A stretch of DNA of 64,000 nucleotides. Origin: Blastomussa wellsi (lineage: Eukaryota > Cnidaria > Anthozoa > Scleractinia > Plerogyridae). The first letter of the stretch is position 1. Each line of letters opens with the position of its first letter. The stretch is from the NCBI GenBank assembly GCA_947652115.1, contig OX393572.1, positions 11,431,587 through 11,495,586 on the forward strand, read 5' to 3'. Made by a program: the position numbers and the translations under genes. Shown here in pieces: positions 14,604 to 29,600 of the stretch. The notes below the pieces were generated by a model that made no database searches, had not been told where the DNA came from, and worked only from the letters and a program-made list of their open reading frames with translations.

Positions 14604-17600
14604 CATACTACACAACAAAACGTCTAATAAGATATAGAAATTGGTATTGGTGTTCTTTGAAAATGCAGTGATATAAAGAGGAAATAAGTAGTATGTATGA
14701 AAAACGACCCTCGTTGATATTTACACACCAGGAAACCTGCGAGCTTTCTGGGGTTCATACTACGCGGTTATATAGCCTGATCAAGCCTACCGTCTTCGTT
14801 TTTCATGCTGGGCTTTTCCCAGGCCTGAAATTCTTTAATAACAATAGATTGGGCAGGGTGCTACATCAAGCGTTCATAATACCTGCCAACCCCCTCAGTA
14901 CAAAAATCTGGAGACGTCTAGAAATCTTTGCATTTCCGATCGAAAAGATAAGAGCACTAAATCCAACCGGGGGACCGGGAGATTTGATGAAAAACTTGGA
15001 GACTCCCGGGAAAACAGGGATCCGGGATTTTTCTTTTCTATCAATGTATTCCAACTTGATTGATGTAGCGCGTTTTGGTTTTTGATCGAAACTTATGGAG
15101 AAATTTGTTCTCGATCAATCATCGGCCGTACGCTTAAGATTTATGCTCACACGAATATTTCTTCCCTCTGTTTAATTTGTTTGCGGTTCGCTGATCAGGG
15201 ACTCGCAGTTATTACAACAGAGAAGCACATGGATTTAATAGGCCATTTGTGAGTTCCCTTTTCCCTCTGTTCCAAATCGAGTCTAAGTGCGAAACTATTC
15301 ATATGGAAATGAGCTCCTTTTGCATGAGAATGAAGATGCAGGTAAAACGCATTTTCATATGAATGGTTTCGCACTTAGACTCGTTTTGATACTGAGGCAA
15401 AAGAGAACTCGGAAATGGCCTATTGAAAACTGTATTAATCTCGCTGAGTTCACTCGTTCTCTCCAGACGTTTATTATTCGCTTACAGAAATGACTTAAAT
15501 TCACATTCTGTTACCCTGATTACTATCTCTTGACGTAACTCAGCTAGAATCATATTGCCTGTCTTACAAAAGTTTTAAATTTACGTTTTTACAGAAGAGA
15601 AAAGATAACTTTACAGCGGCGTAAAACCAGCGTAAAGCTGACGTACATGTCTATTTAAGCACTGAGCTTTACGCTGCCCTTACGTTTTTGTAAAGCTGAA
15701 TTTTATGCCAGCTTTACTCCCACTTCAATTTTTGTAACTTTTAAGTTAGCTAACTTTACGCCAATGTGACTGCGTAAATGTGGGTTTGACGACATTTGTT
15801 CTTACCTTTAGTTCCAAGTACCCCAGTCTCTGAACTAACAGCAGTTGCTACTGGGTCATCCTCGGTCAATGTGTCCTGGGAACAGCCGCCTGAGGAAGAT
15901 ATTCCTGGAATATTGATCGGCTATGTAGTTTACTACAAGCCTGCGCTATCAAACAGTGACAATTGGGCTACGAGAAATGTTTGGAGTACAGACAAGCCTT
16001 ATGCTATCCTAGGACTGGAAGCTTTTACGAACTATACTGTTAAGGTAGCAACGGTTAGTCTAGAAGGTGAAGGGAAAGCTGCCAGCGTGAATGTTTCGAC
16101 GGAGGAAGGAGGTAAGTTTGTTTCTGTTATTTTCAGTGAAAAAGTAAAAGATTTCTCTACGTCTTCAAGTCACACGTTTTGTAAGGACAAGCGGGGTGGG
16201 AAATTGAGATTACACAAAATTGCGTCTTATCGTCCCTGATTTTGTAATTTAGCTCCTCCCAGGCCTCCAGCAAACGCAAGACCGACCAACACAACTTCCA
16301 CCAGCATTTCGTTGGAATGGGATCCACCCGCGGGACACATCCCGGGCATATTAAGGGGATATCATGTCTTCTACGCCAGGGCCCCAGACGTTATCAAGCA
16401 AACAACTTACACTACAGTCGACAACGAAACCATAATTTACCACATTGCCAAGGATATGACGTTGATGAATGTGACGATTCATGACGTAGAAATGACCGAA
16501 TACACGGTCCCAGGGCTCGAGCCGTACACGTGGTATTATCTCTGGATTACAGCATTCACCATCACTGATAGCCCGAATAGTCATGCAGTTTCGTGGAGGA
16601 CAGATGAAGACGGTCAGTTAGTAATTCCTCACCTTATTATAATTATCAAATCTAGTTGAATCTATTTTGACTACCGTTTCATCCACCGCGGACGTCCTTT
16701 GAGCTCATGCACGCAAGCATTAGCTTACGCCGCATAGCAAATGGATAGACTTGAATAAACCGCGCAGGCAACGCATCATTTTCTCGATCACGCGTAAGTT
16801 GTCATGATTGTCCATTTTGAAAAATTTAGCCTACATTTTTCAAAACTGTCCTTTGCAATCCGTCTCAATCTTCTCCATCCTTAACCATCATTGTTCCTGT
16901 TTGTTTCAGTATCAACTCTTTAGTGTTTTTCTTTATTAATAATTTTAAGGGCAGTTTTGTTCATCGCAAAAAGGTGGCTCAGAATATCGTGACGTAGCTC
17001 CTTTAAGGTGATTCCTCAGTATCGCATTGCGCATCTTTACTGCGCTGCATTTTACGCGCGATTAGCGCGCGCAGCGCGCGCACATGAAACAATAAAGCGG
17101 CTGTTTCTATAGGGATTTGTTCATGGAGCGATATAAATCGTCGTTATCCTCGTAAACAAGCACGGTGACCTATATTTTTTATTGCCGAATTTTGGTGTAT
17201 TAATTATCATCTTTAAGTTAAAAATATAAAAAGAAAATTTTTTGGATAGGTAAAAATTTTTGGTAGGTTTGGATAGATATAGTTAAAACCTCTCAGAAAA
17301 TCGTTACTCGAGGATGCCAATTATAGCCTTGAGAACAATGACTCGAGGTACGATTTGTGTCGCTATCGTTTGAATATGTCTGATTTTTGCCATAAATCAT
17401 ATGTTAAATTGTTCCATATAATCGAGACTTACTAGCTATTTGGTTAATATTATTTGGTTAAAAATCTTTCCTTTCAGCTACCTCAAAACTTACCGTGAAA
17501 CGATACAATAACGCGCGTGATTAGCATAAATGGGGTAAGATTGGTCCATCATATCTCTTTTGCGAGCACGGTGACCTACATTTTTTATTGTATTTTTCGA

Positions 17601-20600
17601 AGCAGTGCTTGGAAGGGAACATTCAGGGAAATTTTCAAAAAAAATGTTGGACAACTTCTATTTAAATAGCCCACTCGCTAAAGACATAGCACTCGCTCAG
17701 ATACCTAGTTGTGTGTCTTCTGGTCATTTTTATTATTTCCTTATGTTTGCTGCAGTCCCTGATGAGGCGCCAGTGATAGTAGAAGTGAGGTCATTGAGCT
17801 CCAGCAAGTGTACATTGACCTGGAACGCAATCCCTTCTGATCACCATAGAGGAGTACTCCTGGGTTATAGAATCATTTACACTGCTGTTAATGATGTGCT
17901 GGATTCCTTAAATTTCACCGTCACCATGTCAGCGATATCTTTGACGTCTAGTGTTTGCAATTTAAGACCTTACACAAACTACTTGCTAAAAGTAGCTGGT
18001 TTTACGTCAAAAGGAGATGGTAATTACAGTAAACCGATGGAGTGTCGAACCCTGGAGGGTGGTGAGTATCCTATATATACAACCTTTTTAATAGAACGAT
18101 GTTTCAATGAAGCGCATGGTAGCAGCGATCTGTTGAATGAGAGCCACTTCAATATTCTGAGGGAGTGCCAAGGCAAATTTGATTGTTTAGTGTTTGAAAT
18201 GCTTTGCATCAAACAATTCAAACCTAATTTGAACGTCCAAACGGATTCCATACGTGCGAAACCTTTTGTTTAACTTGTAAATTATTTTTCATCATTTATT
18301 GTCCGCCTTAGTATTTAAGAACGTAGTATTTCCAAAAATTTTAACTTGATAATGACGTTATGGTAACGTCGAAACGTCGTCGGTTTTAATTCAGCTTTTA
18401 GCCTTTTACTTTTTAAATTTTTTAAATTTTATAATGTTTTTAAGAAATGGGGTAACAGGGTACCCAATTTTTAAAAGTGATGTAAAAGAACAGCCAGCAA
18501 GATAACGGAAGCCCAGAATTAAACGTAACAAGAGCTTAAAACGTAACGTAAGAAGAAACTCCAAAATAAGACAACATGATCTCAAACAGGAGGAAACTGA
18601 GTACCAAGCAAGACACATTCCAAAAATTGTAGTAACAAGAAACCAAAACTGTGGTAATAGGGCACGAAGCGGACCTCCAAAAATTTAAAAATGAGTAGCC
18701 ATTGTTAGATGAAATCAAGAATGTAACAATGCAAAGAAGCATGGCTCTTGCATTACCTGACGGGATTTCTCACGTTATCTGAGGCAATGATTAGGGAGCT
18801 TGAGACTACGTACTATGTGTGAATGCAGACGGGTCAATTTCTCGCACCATTTCCTCGTACACAGAGTCTTCGTTTCGTTCGACTTGCGCTCAGGTTACTA
18901 AGCGACCCTGCAAAAGCAGTTAACATATTGATCTTAAATTGCAGTTTTTAAGGCATATTTATCACTCTTTTTTCTGGTTCACTACACTCCGCCAAAGTGT
19001 CCTTCCCCCCCCCAATCCAATGATGTAAGATTGATAGGGGGCGGGAGGGTTTTAAATGAGGGGACAAGGGCTAAAATGAGAGTAATGCAATAAAACGAGG
19101 CTTAAAATGACAATGTGTCAACACTTATAACTCGCTGGCCTTTTCTTGGAATGTAAACTATCCTAATTAAACGGCATGTACTAAAATCAGGAACACCGGA
19201 ACACCACAAAACACGGAACACCGGAACACCAGAAATACCATAAAATGTCAATAAATTTCTGGTGTTCCGGGGTGTTCCGGTGTTCCGTGTTTTGTGTTGT
19301 TCCAGTGTTCCGCTGTTCCTGGTTTTAGTACATGTCTAATTAAACGACTCAAGGAATTTCTTTGCCTAGCATCTGGGCACTTTTTGTTATTGTAATCAGT
19401 CAAAATCGATCTTGCATAGAAACTTTCAATAATTTTGCGTTTCGTTTAAGCTTGCACAGTACAAGACTGTTTTATTTTCAAAATACTTGTCATTCGTTTT
19501 ACTAGTACCCAGTGCACCTCCAGAAAACAAAGAAGTCTACAATGTAACCAGAACAAGCTGTGAAATACGTTGGGATCCAATCCCCAATGAGCATCAAAAT
19601 GGCATCATCATCGGATATGAACTGAAGTATAGGTCGAAAGTCTCCTCAATACAGAATTTTTCCTTGGATGGGGATACCGCTTCGTATCGTTTAACAGGTC
19701 TTCATAGTTACACGAAATATCATTTAAGCATCGTAGGTGTAACATCTGCTGGCTCCGGATCACACAATGATAGCTCGAGATTCTCATGTACGACAGAGGC
19801 TGATTGTGAGTAGTACAAAATAAAACTTTGTGATAAAGATATTTTATTTTACTTTTTTTACTTTATCGCAGCCATGGTGCTGCTGCTCACATAGAGTTCC
19901 CGTAGCTCTGCTGAAAATTTACCATCTTTCAAATTAATCACAGTTCAGTTCGATATTGCTTATCCTAGTATGCAAGGCGCGTGTTCGAACGAAAACAAAA
20001 CTAAGGGCCTGATTACATGGACCGCTGGCCCGGTTAGCCGGGCTTATTTCAGTTTAGCGAGATCTCGGTACCTCTGTTAAACGCAACAAAAATCAACTTC
20101 GCGATTACATGACAACTGGGCCAGCCCGGTTAGCCGACAAAGCTATCCATCCCGGCAAACCGGGCCAGCCCGGCTCAAGTAATCAGGCCCTAATAGATTT
20201 AGTAAGAAAGTATCGAGATGGCAAAGTTCGTTCTGATTGGATGGTTTCAAAATTCTCACGTGAGGTCACCCCGAGGTCAGTCATTGGATGTTTTGCCAAA
20301 ATAGGATTTTTTGATTAACTAAAATTTATTTCTGTCATAAATATGTCAGTGAATAAATTTTGATTTAGGTTCCCTCAGTCGAACTCTCTCATTAATACCT
20401 CATCCTCGGAGATCCAGTGGCGGTTAGTCGGGGCGACACGAGGTAAACCGAGCAGCGAAATCGAGTGCGAACAAAAGTTTACAAGAATTCGTAAGAGTAC
20501 CCCCAGGGATGCCACTCTCAAACGACTAGTTCTACGACCCATTCAAATGCTTGCCTCTGATTGGCCACACAACTTTTTGTTAACGGTTCTCGTATTCGAC

Positions 20601-23600
20601 GACTCACATGACTCCCTACCTAAATTTTTTCAAACCCCTCCCTCCCCTCCCCCAGCCCAAAGTCTGGATCCGCCTCTGTTACAGAAATTGAGGGTCCTGT
20701 TGCTGCATTAACAGCCACCCAGCTTTCCCTCAAAAAATTCTAGTTCCACCCATTGTTCACGCACGTCTCCTTTTTACGCATAATCGTATGTGATCATTTC
20801 ATGCGCAGATCCTTCTGCCAGTCCAACGGGATTGTCCGTTGTGGATTCGACCCCAACCAGCTGTGCGCTCAACTGGACAGCCATTCCTTTACGAGATGCA
20901 AACGGTGAATTGATCAGCTATGAAGTGCATGCGCAGAAAAACGTATCCGCTGAACAAAGCTTGGACGGCGAACTGTTCACAACGCTCTTTGTATGTGGCA
21001 CCGCTACTGAAGCAAACGTCACTACGCTTGATGCGTTTACAGCGTATAGTATTAAAGTGGCTTTTAACAATCAAGTAGGGCGCGGGAATTATAGCGGCAT
21101 GGTTGAATGCATCACTGGTGAAGCAGGTAGGGTTTGGCTTATTGTTATCATACAGCGGTTTCGAGAAACTCTCGGAAATGTGCACGTGGCAACCCCGAAA
21201 GGTAATCTGAAAAATAAGGTACGTTCAGGTCATTCCAGCTGTGAAACCTGCTTTTCACGCTCGCAAACATCATTCAATGTGACTGGTGCCATTTTCTTGA
21301 GGTCAAGGAACCGTAGAGGTAATACTACCCATAATACCTTTCAGGGTTGTCTCGTACACTTGTACGCTTTATTCGACAACTTTCTCGAAATAGCTGTATT
21401 CGTATTTTATTTCGTTGTCTCGCCATTTTGCAGCGTAGAATACAGAACCAGTTTTGGCCACTAGTGTAGGCAATCGGTATGTTCGGGAAACAATTGGGGT
21501 AAAATATTTATGAACCCGTCACTTGATAATCACAATATATTAGAAAAAATATGAAATATCCGTTTTCTTTACTTTTCTTAGCACCCAGTCTTCCACCTCA
21601 AAACATCAGAGGACACAACACGAGTGCAACCAGTATCAAGGTTTACTGGGACCCAGTCCCCAATGCCAACAGACATGGTCTCATCAGAGAGTATCATTTG
21701 TACATCTATCCTATCCAGGACCCCGGCGCGAAGTTCTACGACGTGGATACAACCGGCGATCTGTTTAAGACATTTACAGGACTGGAGCCTTATTGGAATT
21801 ATTCCATCCAGATGGCGGCGAAGACTGTCGAGTTAGGAAACTTCAGTGAGCCAATTTTTGTTATGACGGAGGAAGGACGTAAGGAACGGGAACGCTTTTA
21901 AGTTGTAGCTCTTATTTTGTGCAGTGGCTTGCTTTTGTGCTCTTTATCCATTAAGCGCTACCTTTCTATTAGATTCGCTCATGTGAACCTGTTTTTGTTA
22001 ACAACCGCACCTGTTATGCATACCAATTAGCGCCAACGGTATCACTACGCACATAGCCTCATTTTGTAAGCGCTGCTACTCCTTTTAGATAGAGCGCCAT
22101 CGTAGTACCTTACATAGTCCCAAATATATCATCATCATCATAGATCGTCGTCGTGATCATCATCATCATCATCAACATCACCATCATCAAACAGCCAGCC
22201 CTCTAGACGGACAACATCAGATACGGTACTATCTGTTCGTCTTAGAGAGGCGTACGGCTAACAGGCCCGGGCTAACAGTGCAGTAAAATGACTGATAAAT
22301 GGCGCTAACATCAGTTTCCGTCTTACCGAGGTGTCCGTCTAAAATTTTAGTGATATCTTTCAGGGTTCATGTTGTCACATCAGTTACACAATACATCTGG
22401 TCCTCTTTTATCTGTCTCGAATATTACTCCCACTTAAAGACACATTCCCTCCAAACGAATAAAAATTCTCTTGTAGAGCCCGCCCTAAAGAAGCGCCTTG
22501 TCGGTGGTTGTTCCAATAAGCGTCCTACATTCAGCTCTGAAAATGACATAAGCGCTCCGGGTGCTAAATTGAATCATAAAACCACTCGAAAAGCTTAAAA
22601 GTTCGCCTATTAAATTGAGCTCTTTAAACATTTAGAATCATTTCATGAATAGTATCTGCGCAATGTCGAATGTGAGTGAGACAAAATGTAAACACTGAAT
22701 CCCTTTAACTTCTTTAGAGGTCTTCTTTAGAATTTAGTTTTCCAGGCCTAGGCATAGAAAGTCGTGGGTGATATTTGAGTGTGGATCGTGGAAAGTAATG
22801 GGAAAAAATGTTGATTGTACAAAATAAGTTAGGCAGTTTTTGTTTCTGGAAACAAAATGGGAAAAAGGCTAGGTACCAACAGTCAAGGAAACAGTTTGAA
22901 ACCTCTAAGAAAATAGACAAATTTAGGTTATGGAAGGTCCGGAAAAGGCATGAAATTTCGAAAGCCAAAAAGAGTATGAACTCTGTAAGGGTCTTATCAT
23001 CTTATTTGGCGGTATATGAATTCAATATCGGCTATTTGATGATTTTCTATATTCTTATTAACAGTCTACTTGACAGTATATCGATACTGTAAGGAGAAAT
23101 TAATGTTCTTCCTTTTCGTTCTTTTTTCACTGAATACCAGCTCCTCAAGTGGCACCAGAGATCGTGCAAGCGTACAACACCAGCGGCCGCAGTATCTTTG
23201 TCCAGTGGACACTTCCACCAGGGCCAGTTCCCGGAATTCTACGCGGTTATCGAATTCTCTACATGAACCTGAACATATCATCCAGTCCGGTTGAGGAATC
23301 TATAGTGAATGCAAACACGTCGAGCTATGAAATAACTTGGCTGGAGGCTTATAGTGAATATAAAATTTGGATACTTGCTTTCACTGTGGCGGATGGTCCA
23401 AAAAGTGACCCGGTGACAGTATATACGGAAAAAAAAGTTCTTCCGCGTAAGTCTCTCCAACCCTTCTCCAACCAATAAAAGAGCCAAGATCAGTTATGTA
23501 TTTAGCCGAATTTTACTAGTGTTCTAAAGGAAATGCTGCTGCAATCTGATTGGCTGGGATATCGTGCATATCTTGCCATGCGATAATGTTCATCTGCGGA

Positions 23601-26600
23601 GTGATACTATCAGCTCATAGTACCCGTCCGAGAAAAAATACCCGGATGTATACTGGGCGACAACATCAAGTGGGTTTCTTGTCTGGTTTTGTTTCGTTTG
23701 TTACATTTCGGATTTTAAGTCTTTCACCCCAAGAGGCTCCTTTTGGATTTGCGTGCGGAAGAAAATTTAATGGCGAGCAATAAACACGGTAGAAAGTTTT
23801 TGTCAGGGAAGTATCGGTCTGGTAGCGGGCAGCTATTTCAGCCGATAGTTCTTCAACAAGAACTCTATGTTGTTTAATTAGTATGCAGTTTTTCCTCTTT
23901 TTTATTGATGCTGTACAAACACATAAACATAACAATCGACTAACATCACTTCCATCACTATCGATTTACAACATAACCGAATAGTTCCGATTCTCAAATT
24001 ACAAAACGAAACTGTAACTTGTCTTAGTGTGCAGTTGACTGAGGATGTGTACAAAATGTTGACGTTTTCAGTTCTCATTTCTCTGAAGTTTCGAGGGATG
24101 ACTTTAATAGACATTTTACTTGGCAATTCCATTCTCGAGAAGACTAAAAGAACATTCATGGTCTTTTGTTTCAGCACCAGATGGCATCCCTGAAGACGTA
24201 GCACTCGGCAACAAAACGTCAACAAGCTGCTTTCTAATGTGGGACGCCGCTGGAAATTCGATCGCAGACCCCGACGGAGCCACACAGGGTTACTATATCT
24301 ACTACAGGAAGGATGGCTCCAATGACACGTTTGCTAAGCTAGATGTTCAAGGAGAGAACAGGACAAGCTCCGATGTGGACGAACTTCAGGAGTTCGCAAA
24401 ATACGAGTTCCAGATTGTAGCTTATAACTATTATGGAGAGGGGAATGCAAGCGATGTCTTCAACTGCTTTACGGAAGAGGGTGGTAGGTGGTCAGTTCTC
24501 TTCACTAACTGTCTTTATGCTGTTCTAACTTTAGCTCTGAGAATTTGGTTGTTTATCAAAGCAATATCCCCCTTTTGATGATCGCCTTTATACTTGTCAC
24601 CTTTCTGTATTACAGTGTATTAATTTCGTAAGGAAAATCGCGTTAAAAATCATTCTTGTCTGAAGACAAAGAATATCCCAAGCGTAGTATACATTTTCCT
24701 TTGCTTGTCTAGAAGACACCGCAGCGCTAGCGAGCTATACGATCTTCGTCGACTCGCATAATTTTGGTAACGGAAACTCTCAATTCGAACATGCTTTTCT
24801 GGTCGATTGAAGATTCGGAATTCATGCCAACTCAACACTGACTTCGCCAAGGCCTACTTCTGCGGCAGAAAAAAACACTAGGAGGATTTCCAGTAAACAA
24901 TGCCATAACGCACTTTTTAAATAAAAACAACAACAACAATACCAAAGCAATCCCAGGAAGCATAATTATATACAACTAAAGATTTGTAAACGTATTACAC
25001 TAAAAACAAACAGCTCTCCAAATTGAGCTCGAAAGAAAGCATAGAAAATTCACGACTCCTTTTATATTTTAACAATTCTACCTGTGCAGTTTATGCTCTG
25101 TTTAAAGGGGCACTGTCACTGGGGTTTTGGGGTTTTCAGCTTCATTCATTGCTAAAATCATTACCTGGTATCTTTACTCGAGCTCAAAATGCTCCTGTTG
25201 GACTTAGATCTCAGAGTGTGGCTGAGAGAGCAAACCATAATGTATTTCCGGCGATATTTTCAAGGAATGGCTCTTGAATTTGAATTTGGCTGTTTTTTTT
25301 TTTTCAAATTTTAATCCACTTCCATCCTTGCCATCCTAAGTGATAGGCGGTAATAAACGGTTTCAGTACAGTGATATAGTCCTAGGTAACAAAACTACAC
25401 TATTATTTTTGGGTTTCCATTGATCAATCGTAACAATGTCCCTTTAATGTAAGACAGTGAGTAAAATAATAAAGTATATTATTTACGTGCGTTTTTAGCT
25501 CCAAGCGCATCACCAATTAATGTGGTAAGTGTGCATGTCACACCTAGAGGAATAGAGTTCGAGTGGGACTTACCGAACGAGGAGCACTGGAACGGCATCA
25601 TACGGGGATTCACCATTAAGTATTACAGGTATACAACTTAAAAACTAAAAATAAATTAACAACGAGAGAGGAATGTATCTTTGTTTTTTGTCAGAGGTTT
25701 TCAAAAGGATCGTAGGTGAATAGCGGGATTTAATATTTTTCTTTTTTTCTAATATCAAGAGATTATTAACTAATCTCTTGCTAATATAAAATAACTATGA
25801 AGTTAATCTGATTAAGAACTAACTAATGGTTGTCTGTTGTTTATCTCAGGATTTGAACCAATCAGAGCGTGCGAAACACACTATTCACTGTGTATTATAA
25901 TTGCAATGTTAATCCAATCTTGTACGACAGTACAGAAACTCGGAAACTCCCTTAATCTCCGTTTTACGAAGTTTCTAATCGTCATTTGGTCATTATTTCT
26001 AGCTATATTTGACTTTGAAATAACATTTTTGAACGTTTGAAAAATACAACTATATATCGCGATTCAATTTACATACCAAATTTTAATTGACTGGAGAGGG
26101 TCATAACTCTCACGCAGGCTATACAAATATCTTGACTTATTAATCAGCAAATTCTCACGTTGCACATATATGGACATGAAGCGATTGTCATCCGTCATCT
26201 GTACTTGACAGATATCCTGCGATATACTTAAGTAATGATAATTGTTAAATATAAGGAATCCTAAAGTAAAAGTTATGATGTGTGTTTTCATATCGAAGTA
26301 CGTAGTTTTTTAGTCACGTTTTAAAGGCTGCTCAAACACATACGATATAAGCATACGCATAAGGATGTTCACACTTGAAACCTTAGCATAAGAAAGATGA
26401 TATACGCAAGCGCATTGGGATTCTTGCTATATCGAGACCGGGAAGAGAGGGGATAGTTTGTGCTACACAAAGACTGGGTTCTATTTTCAAGCGCATTTCC
26501 ACTGACTTCGAATACTGCTGTTTCATTGCGATTATGCTTATGCTATATCAGCCGGTCCACACTTGCGACATAACAGAACACAACACGACATAAGCATGAG

Positions 26601-29600
26601 CATAAGAAAAATAAAATAGTTCCATTTTCGGGTCGCCACGAAGCTCTTCGGAACGTCTTATAGGATTGGCTGGCAAAATTATATACAAAGAATAGTAACA
26701 ATGGACCTAGCCCCAAAACAATAGAGCTTCGTTGTGGTGTTTGCGACCGTATTAAAATGACACAAAGTCAAGCAAGAACCGCCATGTTTAATTCTCCTCT
26801 CGCCACACTGTGGTTTCCGGATGTAAGCTAGTTCCCAGTACACCACAATCTCTCTTTTTCTCCAGAGAAATGAAAACAAAACAACCTATGTCCTAGACAT
26901 TTACAAAACTGGACAAATGAGCTAAACTGTGTGAACATAAACTAAACTTAGGTCCAATGAAATCTATAAAACCAATGGTGTCCATAAATGTTCAATAATC
27001 TTAACAATGTCACCACAAACAGTGTTCAAACTTGTAAACAAAGTTCCTTCATAGGAACAGCTTCTGAAATGTTCAATGTTAACAATGTCAATGCAAACAG
27101 GGTCTATAACTGTAAACAATGTTCAGTAACGTACATAATCAGCCAAGGCCTTCGGGGGATGGCTTACTCTTCCTGAGCGACGTGGAGTACTAGCAACAGT
27201 CACTCCTGTTAGTGTATCCTCATGAGTAGATTGGTCCGTCAATTCAGGACTTGAAGTTGGTTCCGGAGTGTCACCTTCTGACTCCATAGTGCATTCTGCA
27301 TCCACTGTAGGCTCAATCACGACAGGTTTGATGTGCTGCAAATTCCTCTTGTACTCAACTCCTTGGGGTGACTTTAGAACAACCTGGTCCCCATAGCGGG
27401 CCGCCACTTCATAGGGTTGGCTCTCATATGACGGAGACAGCTTGTTCTCTCTCTTTCTCTGAAGCAATACAGCATCTCCCACAGCAATGGGTCTATCTTT
27501 AGTATGATACCTGGTGTCAGCATAGTGTTTTGCCTGCTGTTTCTTTTCGGCGTCCCGATCCCTTACTTGTTGCAAGGTCACATCCACCTGACTCTCTCCA
27601 TCATCTGTAAACTCTGGCAACTTGGTAGTCAGTTTTCTTTTGAAAAACAGTTCAGCTGGGCTAACACCTGTTGTAGTGTGACTTGTCGATCGGTAAGCCA
27701 GTAGAAACTTGTTGAGCTCCAACCGCCAATTTTTCCCTTCTGCTTGGAAAACTCTCATGGCTTGGAGAAGTGAGCGGTTCTGGCGTTCTACCTCTCCATT
27801 GGCCCTTGGCCACAAAGGTGTGTTGTAATGATGCACAATCCCCATTTCTTCTAAGTATTTCTCCATTTCCTCCGAAACCAAGTTGGAACCATTATCGGTT
27901 CTTAACCCAACTGGCACACCATACTGTGCAAAATGGCTGTCTAAGCATTTGATGATCACAGCACTTGTAGTAGAGCGAAGCACATCAACTTCCATCCATC
28001 TTGAAAAGTAATCGACCACCACCAGTAGGTACTCTCCAGTAGGCAAGGGCCCTAACAGATCAACTGCAATCTCTTGCCAGGCTCTTTCAGGCAGTCTTGT
28101 GGGTTTAACGGGTGGAGGCGGAACATTTTTCGACACCAACTGGCATCCAAAGCATTCTCTGCACTTCTTCTCGGCTTCTTTATCTATACCTGGCCACCAA
28201 ACTTTTGACCTTAAACGTTCTTTGGTTTTCACGATCCCCTGATGCCCCTCGTGGGCCAAATCTAACACTCTTCTCCGCAACTTTCTGGGAATCACAATTC
28301 TAGTTCCACGTAGCACCACCTGGCCGACACAAGCTAGCTCTTGAGATACCAGTTCATAGGCTTTAGGGGCCTTGCTCCAATTCCCTGTTTTCAAAGCCTC
28401 TCGCACCACCTCCAATTCTTCATCTTGGAATGAGAGTTCTTCTATCTCTTCGATCCGTAGAGCAACTGGTACTGCCTGCCTGGCCACTTCATGCACATAC
28501 TCCTCATCTTGCACATATCCTCTCGACGCTGGGATTTTGGTTAACCGGGACAGGGCATCCGCGATGTTATCCCTAGAGGTCACGTAGCGAACTTTGTAGT
28601 TGAAAGGTTGCAATCGCAACACCCATCGTTCTATTCGAGCGGATGGCTTCGACTTTGGGCCATAGATGGTTTTCAGCGCTTGATGGTCAGTCACTAATTC
28701 AAACTCAGGCAAACCACACAGGTACAAATTGAATCTTTCGCAGGACCAAACAAGCGCCAGTGCCTCTTTTTCTGTTTGGCTGTACCGACGTTCGGTGTCA
28801 CTAAGACTTCTACTAGCATAACATACTGCGCGACGTTGTCCATCTACCTCCTGAACCAAAACCGCACCAAGTCCGACGGGGCTGGCGTCTGCTATGACTT
28901 CCGTGCGCGCTCCCCGGTCGAAATAAGCCAGCATGGTTGCTCCTGCCATGTCCTCTTTCAGCGTGAGGAAAGCTTCCTCTTGCGCTTTCCCCCATTCAAA
29001 CTTCTTATCCTTTCGACAGAGTACTCGTAAAGGTTCTGCCTTGGTCGCAAAATCAGGAATAAATCTTGAGCTGAATCCCACAAGGCCCAGGAAACTTCTT
29101 ACTTCGGATGCTGATGAAGGACGAGTTGCTTCTTTCACTGCCCGCACCTTTTCTTCGGTTGGCCCAATGCCATGTCGAGAAAGGAGGATCCCCATGAAAA
29201 CTACTTTACCCATTCCAAAGGTACACTTCTCACCATTCAAGGTAAGGTTCTTCTCCTCCAGCCTAGCTAACAACTTGTGTAAACTCTGATCATGTTCCAC
29301 AACAGTCTTGCCGTGAACAATTAAATCATCGGCAATGTTTACAACTCCGTCAATGTCTGCTATGACCTGACTGATAATGTGTTGATATTTCTCAGGAGCT
29401 GCATTAACCCCAAAACTGAGCCTTTTGTAGCGGAACAAACCATCGTGTGTTACAAAGGTAGTAATGTCCCTAGAATCTGTATGAAGCTCTATCTGGTGAA
29501 AACCATGACGCAGGTCTAACTTGGAAAAGACAGTGCTGCCATTGAGCTCTTCTAATACTTCATCAACAGTGGGTATTGGCAGCCGTTCGCGAATTATGGC

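Larger units (their letters stand above)
18062..19505. other. Intron between FN3 domains 3 and 4
   Basis: Apart from the hammerhead-like motif (18341-18395) and the palindrome at 19175-19334, it contains a C-run with G-rich partner (about 19000-19060) and AT-rich DNA with no coding signal. Confidence 0.45.

Noticed and set aside
22127..22198. CRISPR-like or regulatory array
   Set aside because: It is a plain ATC trinucleotide repeat; no spaced direct repeats of CRISPR type occur anywhere in the window.
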